Below, one piece after another: positions 43,501 to 55,078 of a stretch of DNA of 64,000 bases. How positions within the stretch are numbered: the stretch's first letter is position 1; each line of letters begins with the position of its first letter. Location of the stretch: NCBI GenBank assembly GCA_934045905.1, contig OW203771.1, positions 4,278,001 to 4,342,000 on the forward strand, read 5' to 3'. Source of the stretch: Leuctra nigra (Eukaryota > Arthropoda > Insecta > Plecoptera > Leuctridae). Both the position numbers and the translations under genes were made by a program. The notes under the pieces are model-generated. The model was not told the DNA's origin, ran no database searches, and saw only the letters and a list, made by a program, of their open reading frames with translations.

Positions 43501-46500
43501 GGGAAGAAGGTGAGTGTGCAGTTAGTCGTGGAGCAGTGAAGAGTTGACATCATCATGAGTGTCTCACGTCTTCTGTCTCTGGACAACCCGGTGTTCGCGT
43601 CCTATGCCTTCTACTCGGGCATCCTAGTGGCCAAGACACTGGACATGAGCTTGTTGACGGCAAGGCACAGGTTCGGGAAGAAGGTGAGTGTGCAGTTAGT
43701 CGTGGAGCAGTGAAGAGTTGACATCATCATGAGTGTCTCACGTCTTCTGTCTCTGGACAACCCGGTGTTCACGTCCTATGCCTTCTACTCGGGCATCCTA
43801 GTGGCCAAGACACTGGACATGAGCTTCTTGACGGCAAGGCACAGGTTCGGGAAGAAGGTGAGTGTGCAGTTAGTCGTGGAGCAGTGAAGAGTTGACATCA
43901 TCATGAGTGTCTCACGTCTTCTGTCTCTGGACAACCCTGTGTTCGCGTCCTATGCCTTCTACTCGGGCATCCTAGTGGCCACGACACTGGACATGAGCTT
44001 GTTGACGGCAAGGCACAGGTTCGGGAAGAAGGTGAGTGTGCAGTTAGTCGTGGAGCAGTGAAGAGTTGACATCATCATGAGTGTATCACGTCTTCTGTCT
44101 CTGGACAACCCTGTGTTCGCGTCCTATGCCTTCTACTCGGGCATCCTAGTGGCCAAGACACTGGACATGAGCTTGTTGACGGCAAGGCACAGGTTCGGGA
44201 AGAAGGTGAGTGTGCAGTTAGTCGTGGAGCAGTGAAGAGTTGACATCATCATGAGTGTCTCACGTCTTCTGTCTCTGGACAACCCTGTGTTCACGTCCTA
44301 TGCCTTCTACTCGGGCATCCTAGTGGCCAAGACACTGGACATGAGCTTGTTGACGGCAAGGCACAGGTTCGGGAAGAAGGTGAGTGTGCAGTTAGTCGTG
44401 GAGCAGTGAAGAGTTGACATCATCATGAGTGTCTCACGTCTTCTGTCTCTGGACAACCCGGTGTTCACGTCCTATGCCTTCTACTCGGGCATCCTAGTGG
44501 CCAAGACACTGGACATGAGCTTGTTGACGGCAAGGCACAGGTTCGGGAAGAAGGTGAGTGTGCAGTTAGTCGTGGAGCAGTGAAGAGTTGACATCATCAT
44601 GAGTGTCTCACGTCTTCTGTCTCTGGACAACCCTGTGTTCGCGTCCTATGCCTTCTACTCGGGCATCCTAGTGGCCAAGACACTGGACATGAGCTTGTTG
44701 ACGGCAAGGCACAGGTTCGGGAAGAAGGTGAGTGTGCAGTTAGTCGTGGAGCAGTGAAGAGTTGACATCATCATGAGTGTCTCACGTCTTCTGTCTCTGG
44801 ACAACCCTGTGTTCACGTCCTATGCCTTCTACTCGGGCATCCTAGTGGCCAAGACACTGGACATGAGCTTGTTGACGGCAAGGCACAGGTTCGGGAAGAA
44901 GGTGAGTGTGCAGTTAGTCGTGGAGCAGTGAAGAGTTGACATCATCATGAGTGTCTCACGTCTTCTGTCTCTGGACAACCCTGTGTTCACGTCCTATGCC
45001 TTCTACTCGGGCATCCTAGTGGCCAAGACACTGGACATGAGCTTGTTGACGGCAAGGCACAGGTTCGGGAAGAAGGTGAGTGTGCAGTTAGTCGTGGAGC
45101 AGTGAAGAGTTGACATCATCATGAGTGTCTCACGTCTTCTGTCTCTGGACAACCCTGTGTTCGCGTCCTATGCCTTCTACTCGGGCATCCTAGTGGCCAA
45201 GACACTGGACATGAGCTTGTTGACGGCAAGGCACAGGTTCGGGAAGAAGGTGAGTGTGCAGTTAGTCGTGGAGCAGTGAAGAGTTGACATCATCATGAGT
45301 GTCTCACGTCTTCTGTCTCTGGACAACCCTGTGTTCACGTCCTATGCCTTCTACTCGGGCATCCTAGTGGCCAAGACACTGGACATGAGCTTGTTGACGG
45401 CAAGGCACAGGTTCGGGAAGAAGGTGAGTGTGCAGTTAGTCGTGGAGCAGTGAAGAGTTGACATCATCATGAGTGTCTCACGTCTTCTGTCTCTGGACAA
45501 CCCTGTGTTCACGTCCTATGCCTTCTACTCGGGCATCCTAGTGGCCAAGACACTGGACATGAGCTTGTTGACGGCAAGGCACAGGTTCGGGAAGAAGGTG
45601 AGTGTGCAGTTAGTCGTGGAGCAGTGAAGAGTTGACATCATCATGAGTGTCTCACGTCTTCTGTCTCTGGACAACCCTGTGTTCGCGTCCTATGCCTTCT
45701 ACTCGGGCATCCTAGTGGCCAAGACACTGGACATGAGCTTGTTGACGGCAAGGCACAGGTTCGGGAAGAAGGTGAGTGTGCAGTTAGTCGTGGAGCAGTG
45801 AAGAGTTGACATCATCATGAGTGTCTCACGTCTTCTGTCTCTGGACAACCCTGTGTTCACGTCCTATGCCTTCTACTCGGGCATCCTAGTGGCCAAGACA
45901 CTGGACATGAGCTTGTTGACGGCAAGGCACAGGTTCGGGAAGAAGGTGAGTGTGCAGTTAGTCGTGGAGCAGTGAAGAGTTGACATCATCATGAGTGTCT
46001 CACGTCTTCTGTCTCTGGACAACCCGGTGTTCACGTCCTATGCCTTCTACTCGGGCATCCTAGTGGCCAAGACACTGGACATGAGCTTGTTGACGGCAAG
46101 GCACAGGTTCGGGAAGAAGGTGAGTGTGCAGTTAGTCGTGGAGCAGTGAAGAGTTGACATCATCATGAGTGTCTCACGTCTTCTGTCTCTGGACAACCCT
46201 GTGTTCGCGTCCTATGCCTTCTACTCGGGCATCCTAGTGGCCAAGACACTGGACATGAGCTTGTTGACGGCAAGGCACAGGTTCGGGAAGAAGGTGAGTG
46301 TGCAGTTAGTCGTGGAGCAGTGAAGAGTTGACATCATCATGAGTGTCTCACGTCTTCTGTCTCTGGACAACCCTGTGTGCACGTCCTATGCCTTCTACTC
46401 GGGCATCCTAGTGGCCAAGACACTGGACATGAGCTTGTTGACGGCAAGGCACAGGTTCGGGAAGAAGGTGAGTGTGCAGTTAGTCGTGGAGCAGTGAAGA

Positions 46501-46641
46501 GTTGACATCATCATGAGTGTCTCACGTCTTCTGTCTCTGGACAACCCTGTGTTCGCGTCCTATGCCTTCTACTCGGGCATCCTAGTGGCCAAGACACTGG
46601 ACATGAGCTTGTTGACGGCAAGGCACAGGTTCGGGAAGAAG
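40552..46641 (+). repeat. Tandem array of 35 x 174 bp carrying leader, ATG and exon 1 of MGST gene 3
   Basis: ATG positions run from 40597 to 46513 in exact 174-bp steps. The unit is the same as in the gene 2 array, including GTGAGTGTGCAG at the start and a GTGAGT donor at the end. Variants include T15A in many copies, K27T (43903), Leu to Phe in MSLLT (43729) and F14C (46339), mixed with silent changes. T15A and K27T also occur in the gene 2 array. The last unit leads into GTGAGTGGCACTCG and then a 17-G run. Confidence 0.95.
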
Positions 46642-49259
46642 GTGAGTGGCACTCGCTTGGGAATCCGCGGGTCGGGGGGGGGGGGGGGGGAGAGCTTTCA
46701 CCAAATGCGGATCCGGGGCACGGAATCATTTGGTATATTATTACTCAATTTGGAGCTTCTTGTATAGCGTTTTGGAACAGATGCAATCCTAAATATTATG
46801 TTTTCTTTTGATTTTGGCAATGTTTTTCAACTTTTATAGAATCATTATCATGATCAAAGACGATCATTCAGAAATTGCCAAAAATATCGGATGTGCTGGG
46901 CAAAGCTTTATAGCATTCACTTTCGCACTTCTGATGGCCTGAGTTCGATTCCCGCCGCAACCGTCCGTCCTCGTTTTTTATTATCTCAGTTGTGAGTTAA
47001 ACTACGAGGTTAAGTACTTATTATCCCCCTTTTTTTGGTTTTTCTTCATCTTTCTACCCTCATGATTACATGCTCCTAGTTATGGACCAATGCGGTGTCA
47101 CTAAAAAAAATGTGTGTGTTATATTCGTCATACTTTTATCTGCATTAAAACAAACAAACAATTAACAAACAAACAAACATTGCCTGTTTAGGGAGTTTTA
47201 CCACAATAAATTATTTTTTATCAATCCAATATGAGTTAACTATTCTTACTAAAGTCTTTGCAATTCGTTTTTAGCAATGAATCTGATTAGATTCACTTCA
47301 ATTCCTTTTTTTTTACAAATGAATGTTTTTTCATGATGTTTTATTTTAACTGTGCATAAACTTCTTGGTTTCAAAATTAAAGGTAATAATTTATTTTATG
47401 ATGTATTTCTAGATTATGTAATGGAATCAGCTTACGTTATAGGTTAGATAATCCTTATCAGAAGTAGCTACTTAAATATTTGCATGACATAATTCAGAGA
47501 TAGGCGGCGAAGAACTGAAAATCAATTAGAAATTATCTGAGAATAATTTGTGTTACGATTATCAGTTGTTTAAGTGGGAAGGGGGTAAAGGGCAGTCAAA
47601 TGCCAAATACTCTAGAATTTCTTGATCGTTCACTGAAAAAATACAAAATTGCTAACATTTTGGTTAAAAAGACAATTCAAAATATAAAGTTGATCAACGT
47701 CAAACGGTTACATTTTTTAATTTTCAACAAATCACTGATCTCGTTCAAAACCTCATACAGTTCGTTTTTCCTATGTTTGAACTCTCTACAGACCGAGACA
47801 CCGTCAGTTGTTCTGTTAGGCCGAGAAAGACAACATTGCAAGGTGAGCGCGCAATGAAGTCTTTCTCGGCCTAGCAGAACAACTGACTGTGTCTCCATCT
47901 GGTGAGAGTTCAAACATAGGAAAAACGAACTGTACACGTGACTGTGACCGCTCTCATGACATTATAGTGTGCAAAATATCACATCGATTGGTGGACCGAT
48001 GTTTTTTTTCTATTTTTCTGGGGCTTAACGTCGCACTGTTCTGCAGCGAGGCTAATGGCGACGGATGAATGATTATGATGATGATTGGGAGATGATGGTG
48101 AAGAGTAGGTAAGGATGGAAGGTGGGTAGGAGGCGGCCGTGGCCTATTAGTAGGGTACCTTCCCAGCATTTGCCTGACGACTGAAGGAATACCACGAAAA
48201 ACCCCAGTCAGGAAGGACGGCCGCGGGAATCGAACCTGGGCCTCCGGAATACAAGTTCAGAGCGTGACCACTCAGCCATACCTGTTGCCACACCGATGTT
48301 ACCGGCATTGCGTAGAAAGCAACACAGAGAGAAGATGCCATGAGAGTCCAAGTGACGCTCGCTAACTTCTGACTCCAACTTGTGTCATTCTCTCAGATCT
48401 TCGCCAATCCCGAGGACACGAAGCTACGCGCAGGCGCAACAGTCAGCCTGAACGATCCGGACGTAGAGCGCGTGCGCAGGTATGTCACAAAATAACACTC
48501 AAAAATAAATTCAACCAAAGTAAATACAATACTCAATGAACTTTTTACATTTTAACAAATATTTTCGGGACAGTTTTTCAATGCTTGCTGTTATTATCGC
48601 TCGTTCAGAAATCTATATTTCAATGGAAATATCGTTTGTGCATAGTCCACAAACAAAATGGTGGACCGAACCACATAATTTCACCTAATTCCCCCTGAAC
48701 AAATCCAAGACAATTCTTCAAACATGTCAATTATCTGGTTTATTCTGTTTTTTCAACTCTATAACTTTAATAATTTATAACTTTTTTCCTGTTCAACAAA
48801 AATGTTTGAAACGTGCACATATTAAATTTCGTTATATTTTCTAAAATGGGTAAAATTTTCTGAACTCTACCTTTACTCTCAAACAGGGGATTTTTTAGCG
48901 CCTGCGTATACACGCATGTTCTCGACATTGGTAGAAGTGAAGTTCCTTCATAACAATTCACCATATAAGTTTGACAAGAATGTATTACCTATAGTTTTGT
49001 CACCACTCTTCACAGAGCCCACTTGAACGACATCGAGAACATCCCGTTCTTCCTCGTGACCGGCTTCCTGTACGTGTTGACCGACCCCGAGCCCACCTTG
49101 GCCGTCAACCTCTTCCGCGCCTACACCGCCGCCCGCGTGCTCCACACCCTCGTGTACGCCGTCGTCGTGGTCCCCCAGCCGGCGCGCGCGCTGACCTTCG
49201 GCGTGGGGTTCGCGACAACCCTCTACATGGCCGTCAAGGTCGTCATGTACTTCAAGTAG
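40597..49259 (+). CDS. MGST1: Microsomal glutathione S-transferase 1-like, gene 3 (35 copies of exon 1)
   Basis: Exon 1 is any of 35 copies (first 40597-40725, last 46513-46641), exon 2 is 48397-48479, exon 3 is 49016-49259. One exon-1 copy gives 151 residues. Exon 2 reads IFANPEDTKL..DPDVERVRR with the canonical NPED; exon 3 continues AHLNDIENIPFFLVTGFLY. Exon 3 differs from that of gene 2 at only a few bases over 244, far fewer than exon 2 or the introns, which points to gene conversion or strong constraint. Acceptors ATTCTCTCAG and CTCTTCACAG and donor GTATGT are normal. Role and location are as for the other two MAPEG enzymes. AATAAA at 50076-50081 is a possible polyadenylation signal. 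Confidence 0.88.
46893..47045 (+). mobile_element. tRNA-like SINE fragment in MGST gene 3 intron 1
   Basis: CTGGGCAAAGC followed by GAGTTCGATTCCCG (46941 onward) resembles tRNA A and B boxes. A simple AACA-type repeat follows at 47150-47180. Relationship to the SINE at 48 kb is uncertain. Confidence 0.4.
47408..47582 (+). promoter_or_regulatory. GATA-rich intron-1 block of MGST gene 3, counterpart of 36185-36345
   Basis: AGATAATCCTTATCAGA, GAGATAGG, ATTATCTG and GATTATCAG are retained in the same order as in gene 2, together with GTTTAAGTGGGAAG at the end. Enhancer role is inferred. Confidence 0.4.
47758..47932. mobile_element. Fold-back MITE, copy 2, with TA target duplication
   Basis: The ends CAGTTCGTTTTTCCTATG and CATAGGAAAAACGAACTG are exact inverted repeats flanked by TA (47756-47757, 47933-47934). 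Nearly the whole 175 bp can fold on itself around a loop of about 25 nt. Copy 1 is at 26291-26468. Confidence 0.8.
48015..48285 (-). mobile_element. tRNA-derived SINE, best-preserved copy
   Basis: On the minus strand an A box TGGCTGAGTGG (48268-48278) and B box GGTTCGATTCC (48226-48236) match the tRNA internal promoter. The body and a tail reading GACGTTAAGCCCCAGAAAA follow. It lies in intron 1 of MGST gene 3, about 110 bp upstream of exon 2, in antisense orientation. Confidence 0.75.
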
Positions 49260-50150
49260 ACGGCTGACGTCGACGAGTGAGGGGCGGACAGTTCGCCCAA
49301 CGAGCTGACGATAATTTATGTAAAGCAAATATTTGGGCAGTCTCACAATTTGACTTATTTAGCATAAACATACATATTACAGATTGTAAAGTTTCAATGT
49401 TACATACAGTAATTATATTTATCTTGATTGGGATATTTCATCACATGCATTTTTATTTTAAAGATAATGACGACAGATTCGATTTACATATTTGAATATT
49501 CTTCAGGACATTAAAAAAAAATCAAATAGGCGTACTAACGTTTCGATTCACAAACCTGTTCAATCTTCTTCATGACATAAGTAAACATTTATTTTTATTT
49601 TTAACATAATATTTAACATAACATTTAACATGATTAGCAATTCTGAACAGAAGAGAATAGTAAGAACACTGATCGAATTGTCTTCATACTGCCGCATGCC
49701 AACTGTCAAACATGCTCGAGTCAAAGTACATTTTTTTTTATCAAGAGAATTATTAGCACATACAAACAAATCAGGTATTTACTATTTCAAATCTCATAGA
49801 CCAATTGATTACTCAACGTATAAGATATGGAATAAATTGTGTGCTTCTGACAGCTATTTTAACCTCAAAGCTCAATCAAGAGATCATGCACGAAACAAAT
49901 CATTTGCCTAACACTAAGCTGTCATGTGGTGTAGAGACTTGTTGCATTATAGAGGACCTTTTCTTTAATATTTCAGACTTAGAACAAGTTCAATTCAATT
50001 TATTTGTTAAAATAAGGAATAATTTTGAGTCTTAGTTCAGGGTAATAATTTGTGTTTATTTGACGAATTTGAAACAATAAAATTATATTTTTGAAGTAAG
50101 AATACTACCTACTTGTATATCCATGTCTATATCACTTTCCGTCACTCTCA
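49260..50150. other. 3' flank of MGST gene 3
   Basis: AT-rich with short open frames lacking any recognisable similarity. AATAAA occurs at 50076-50081. No other feature was recognised. Confidence 0.4.
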
Positions 50151-50154
50151 ATTA

Positions 50155-51052
50155 CTAGGAAACGCTCTGGGTAACGCGTTGATGAGCGAGCACGGATACG
50201 CGCAACACCTCGAACCGAAATTCTGTCTATCGAAAATGTCATTATAAAAGCCAATCATTCTAGAATTTCGTCACAGACTTGTATAAAAATCACAAAAATA
50301 ATCCTAAAATATTGGTCCAAATAACCATAAAAGTTTTAAGTTGATAGATTGAACCTTTATGATTGAACGGTTCCGTGTGAATTTTAAAAATCCCAGGATC
50401 TCCTTCAAAAAATATACCTGAGACCACTAATATGATATAAGTGTGTCTACACAATATCAGATCGACTGTTGAACGGTCATTATCAGTTTCATTTGCGTTT
50501 GAAAGTTTCTGCTCTAACTACCTTGCCATGAACTGAAGAGTCGAAGTCGCCGTGAATTTGACAGCCAACACGCAAAATGTCCGTAAAATGTCAATAACTT
50601 TTGGTTTTAAACACAGATTTGTATGAAAATTATCAAAAATGCAGATAATGTTAGTCCCAACCATCATGCGAAGTTATAAGTTGATCGTTCAATCGGTTCT
50701 AGTTTAAATTTCAAAAAACACAGGAAATATGGTTTTAAATTTTAACCAATGAGAGGATTTGGCTGAAATTTTTTATGATTGGGTGAAATGTTGGTTGAAA
50801 TGACTATGCTAAATTTCAAATTGATTGGATCAACCAATCTAAAGATAATTTTTTTTAAATTTGAACCAAATAGGGGATATCAAAAACATTAGGGTCTGCA
50901 ACGCCCGGAAATGGTCAGTACATGTGTGCAAAATTTCAGCTTGATCGAAGAAAAACGATGACTTGTATATCGTCAGTAACAGAAAAAAAACAGAAAAAAA
51001 CAGAGGTCCGTGACAAAAGAGCCAAAAGGAGACGCTCGCTTCGCTCGCTCAA
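50155..51052 (-). mobile_element. Helitron-like nonautonomous element, copy B
   Basis: Minus-strand 3' end GAGCGTTTCCTAG followed by T at the left border; the other end is TTGAGCGAGCGAAGCGAGCG. The interior consists of diverged repeats of an AAGTTTTAAGTTGATCG-like phrase and has no coding potential. Confidence 0.55.
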
Positions 51053-51504
51053 CAAACTGAAATATTTTTAAAACAATCCATAGCCTCACTCTCTCTAGTT
51101 ATAGAATGGATTCAAAACGTGAAATATTAAAAGTAGGTATGCATGTCTATAGGTTGTAGACAAACAAAACATTATGTGGGATGAATAGTTTTCAAGTTAT
51201 TGAGAGAAAATATATTGATAGAAATCTCCGAATTTTAAAATTATGTTATCTTGTTTTAGAACAGTAATATCGGCATTGACGTCATGGGGCACTGCATTGC
51301 CATGGCAACAAAGTATTCACCATGGTAACACATTGTTGTGGACTAAGAAATAACATCACCGGGTACTCATACTTACGTCACAAATAAATTTTCCCGCCAA
51401 AATGTTACGTACATGAAACCGCATGAAACTTCAATTTAATATTTTATGAATGAAATTGTTATTTTTTTCTGGTGAAAAGTGTATTAGTCATTATTTTTGA
51501 ATTA

Positions 51505-52507
51505 TTGAGCGAGCGTAGCGAGCGTCACCACGGTACTCTTATGGCACTTTCTCTGTGTGTTTTTTTTTTTTTTTTTTTGTGGTCACAGCCCAGGTCAAAC
51601 CGCTCAAGCAATCGATCTGAAATTTTGCACACATTCTAACGTAATCCATGCGGTCCCTGGGATCGTTTTTAAACGGGCTCCCGTGATTGGTTCAAATTTA
51701 AAAAAAAATATCTTTCGATTGGTTGCTTTGATCAATTTGAAATTTAGCAAAAACATTGCAACCAACATTGTACCCAATCATAAAAAGTTTCAGCCAAATC
51801 ATCTTATTGGTTCAAATTTAAAACCATTTTTCATGTGATTTTTGACATTTAAACTAGAAAAGATTGACCGATCAACTTAAAACTTTGCGTGGTCATTGGT
51901 ACCAACAGTTTAGGTATTTTTGCCAATTTTCAGTCTAATCTGTCGTTATTTTCAAAAGTTTTGTCATTTTAGGTCATTTTATTCCATAATCTTGAAAAAT
52001 GTATACTAAATTGTCATCCCTGCCTTCTTTAAGCTTCTGTTCCAAGGCAAGGCCTGTAGAGCAGCCAAGCTATCCACAATGTACAGTAAAATGAAAGCAT
52101 TTTTGAGCTAGCGCATAAAATCGGATGCAGTACGAAGGCCAAATCATCTAATTGGTTTAAGTCTAAATAATATCTTCTGATTGGTCGACAATCAAAATGT
52201 TCACATTAAGTTTAAATCTTGCATGGTAATCAAGACCAACTTAATATTAAATTTTATATATTGTAAGCCCAATCAGTCAAGTATTAACTGTAATTTTACG
52301 AGTTTAGTATGGGATGTCACAAGAGATTTCTGGAGAAAGTATGTAGGTAAGACTTCACGACACAATGGATCTGTTATTCATCCAGAGTATTGTGGAGATT
52401 GAAAAATGCAGAGAAAATCGTCTTGTGCCGTGTCGTGTATCGTGACTATGTGGATGTTGCATGTTCTGTGCTCGCTCATCAACGCGTTACACTGAGCGTT
52501 TTCCTAG
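51505..52507 (+). mobile_element. Helitron-like nonautonomous element, copy D (opposite orientation)
   Basis: Begins TTGAGCGAGCGTAGCGAGCG and ends GAGCGTTTTCCTAG followed by T. A long T run follows the 5' end, as a long A run does in copy C. It faces copy B head to head, 450 bp away. Confidence 0.55.
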
Positions 52508-52839
52508 TATTTATAATAATGCATGATTAATATTAGTTTTTTAAAATATTAATTCAAAGTGTCAGTGTTTTCAGCAGCTATTTTGAAAACCGAAAGTGAT
52601 AAAATATCTCTAGAACGGGTGTAGGTACCTATTGAAAAGAAATCTTCACTATTCTACATTTAATTTTATAATATTTTTATTTTAATACCATAAAGCATAA
52701 TATTTAGTACAAAAAACACTTTCCAGTTGTCTTAAATCGGAAATGGCGTATTGTTTAAAGGAATCTCTCATTGTTGCACCGATAGTGTTTATAAGTTGTA
52801 GGTATATACCTATACACACACACTAAAAAATTAGTGATG

Positions 52840-53085
52840 ACCGCATTAAAATACTTCGCTTAAAATACCAGCCAAGTCTCTTCAACTAAAAAAAATATGA
52901 AATGAATAAATTCCGCTTCGAAAAGTAGTGATATTATAAAAATTGCATTTTTTTGATTTTTAAAATATGGTATTGACTTGGCCCATTTTTTATATCACTA
53001 CTTTTCATTAATTGAAATTTAATATTTCCCTTTCTTGTAGAAGATACTTGGTTGATATATTTACACGGAGTGTTTTTTATGGGGT
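52840..53085. repeat. Imperfect fold-back repeat
   Basis: TTAAAATACCAGCCAAGTC near the left pairs loosely with the right GATACTTGGTTGATATATTT, and AAAGTAGTGATAT pairs with ATATCACTACTTTT. A related partial copy is at 36055-36178. Confidence 0.5.
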
Positions 53086-53139
53086 ACGTCCGTCCATTCT
53101 GGAATCTGTAGAACTTGTCTTACTGAGGGCTGAGTAGTG

Positions 53140-53502
53140 AGGAGCCTTGAAGAGTTTTTTAATAATTTTTTTTCAATATCTTTAACATATGTAATTGTTA
53201 ATAAAATAGGGCTTAGTACGCGTATTCTGAACAGTTCAAAGAAAATAATTTCATAGTTTGGAATAAGTTATTAGTTTTATTTTGTCTAACAGATGTTTAG
53301 TGCCCGAAAATTAGTAAAATTATGGCACTAAACATCTGTTGGACAAAATAAAACTAAAAACTTATTCCAAACTATGAAATTATTTTCATTTAACTGTTTT
53401 AAATACGCGTACAAAGCCCTTTTTTGTTAACAATTGCATTGTTATAAGAATTGATAAAAATCAATTAAAAAACTGTTCAAAGTCAAACTCACTACCCAGC
53501 CG
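53140..53502. mobile_element. Fold-back MITE (family of 29852-30202)
   Basis: GAGTAGTGAGGAGCCTTGAA pairs with the inverted right end TTTGAACAG / CTCACTACCCAGC. Inner arms AACAGATGTTTAGTGCC and its inverse flank a short loop around 53320. The right end abuts the Hsp70 3' array, so this insertion marks the end of the duplicated tract. Confidence 0.7.
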
Positions 53503-53511
53503 TCTTAAACA

Positions 53512-55078
53512 TCTGCGTGACATCTTCACATCCAACTCTTCGCTTCTTCAACGGCACGCGCCAGTTCTTCTTCCGTCATGCACGTCTCCTTCATGTTGAT
53601 CGAAATCGAAATCGACTTTCCACTAACCTCCTCGACTCCAGTCACGTTCAAACATCTTCATGACTTCTTCACATCCAACTCTTCGCTTCTTCAACGGCAC
53701 GCGTCAGCTCTTCTTCCGTCATGCACGTCTCCTTCATGTTGATCGAAATCGAAATCGACTTTCCACTAACCTCCTCGACTCCAGTCACTTTCAAACATCT
53801 TCATGACTTCTTCACATCCAACTCTTCGCTTCTTCAACGGCACGCGTCAGCTCTTCTTCCGTCATGCACGTCTCCTTCATGTTGATCGAAATCGAAATCG
53901 ACTTTCCACTAACCTCCTCGACTCCAGTCACTTTCAAACATCTTCATGACTTCTTCACATCCAACTCTTCGCTTCTTCAACGGCACGCGCCAGTTCTTCT
54001 TCCGCCATGCACGTCTCCTTCATGTTGATCGAAATCGAAATCGACTTTCCACTAACCTCCTCGACTCCAGTCACTTTCAAACATCTTCATGACTTCTTCA
54101 CATCCAACTCTTCGCTTCTTCAACGGCACGCGCCAGTTCTTCTTCCGTCATGCACGTCTCCTTCATGTTGATCGAAATCGAAATCGACTTTCCACTAACC
54201 TCCTCAACTCCAGTCACTTTCAAACATCTTCATGACTTCTTCACATCCAACTCTTCGCTTCTTCAACGGCACGCGCCAGTTCTTCTTCCGCCATGCACGT
54301 CTCCTTCATGTTGATCGAAATCGAAATCGACTTTCCACTAACCTCCTCAACTCCAGTCACTTTCAAACATCTTCATGACTTCTTCACATCCAACTCTTCG
54401 CTTCTTCAACGGCACGCGCCAGTTCTTCTTCCGTCATGCACGTCTCCTTCATGTTGATCGAAATCGAAATCGACTTTCCACTAACCTCCTCGACTCCAGT
54501 CACTTTCAAACATCTTCATGACTTCTTCACATCCAACTCTTCGCTTCTTCAACGGCACGCGTCAGTTCTTCTTCCGCCATGCACGTCTCCTTCATGTTGA
54601 TCGAAATCGAAATCGACTTTCCACTAACCTCCTCGACTCCAGTCACTTTCAAACATCTTCATGACTTCTTCACATCCAACTCTTCGCTTCTTCAACGGCA
54701 CGCGCCAGCTCTTCTTTCGCCATGCACGTCTCCTTCATGTTGATCGAAATCGAAATCGACTTTCCACTAACCTCCTCGACTCCAGTCACTTTCAAACATC
54801 TCCATGACTTCTTCACATCCAACTCTTCGCTTCTTCAACGGCACGCGCCAGTTCTTCTTCCGTCATGCACGTCTCCTTCATGTTGATCGAAATCGAAATC
54901 GACTTTCCACTAACCTCCTCGACTCCAGTCACTTTCAAACATCTTCATGACTTCTTCACATCCAACTCTTTGCTTCTTCAACGGCACGCGCCAGTTCTTC
55001 TTCCGCCATGCACGTCTCCTTCATGTTGATCGAAATCGAAATCGACTTTCCACTAACCTCCTCGACTCCAGTCACTCT
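53512..55078 (-). repeat. 143-bp tandem array of 11 copies of the Hsp70 3' coding end
   Basis: The marker CATGCACGTCTCC recurs at 53577 and every 143 bp to 55007. The copy at 54935-55078 is the genuine end of the Hsp70 frame; ten further copies lie downstream on the minus strand. Each carries codons for VTGVEEVSGKSISISINMK and the following 20 or so residues up to the stop codon, plus about 18 nt of 3' flank. As 143 is not a multiple of three and each copy has the stop, they cannot extend the protein. Copies differ by a few substitutions. Confidence 0.92.

Noticed and set aside
32379..46641. CRISPR-like regular spacing of repeats
   Set aside because: The whole 174-bp unit is conserved, with no unique spacers; it contains a start codon, coding exon and splice donor, and the genome is eukaryotic.
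32379..46641. Tandem arrays as complete duplicated genes
   Set aside because: Units contain only leader and exon 1. There is no exon 2 or 3 within any unit, so these are not separate genes.
48226..48278. A tRNA gene
   Set aside because: A and B boxes are present but no acceptor stem or clover-leaf can be formed; the sequence continues into a SINE body shared with other copies.
49630..50035. Plus-strand frames of 93 and 76 codons downstream of MGST gene 3
   Set aside because: AT-rich composition, no similarity recognised and no codon bias; they lie in the likely 3' untranslated region.
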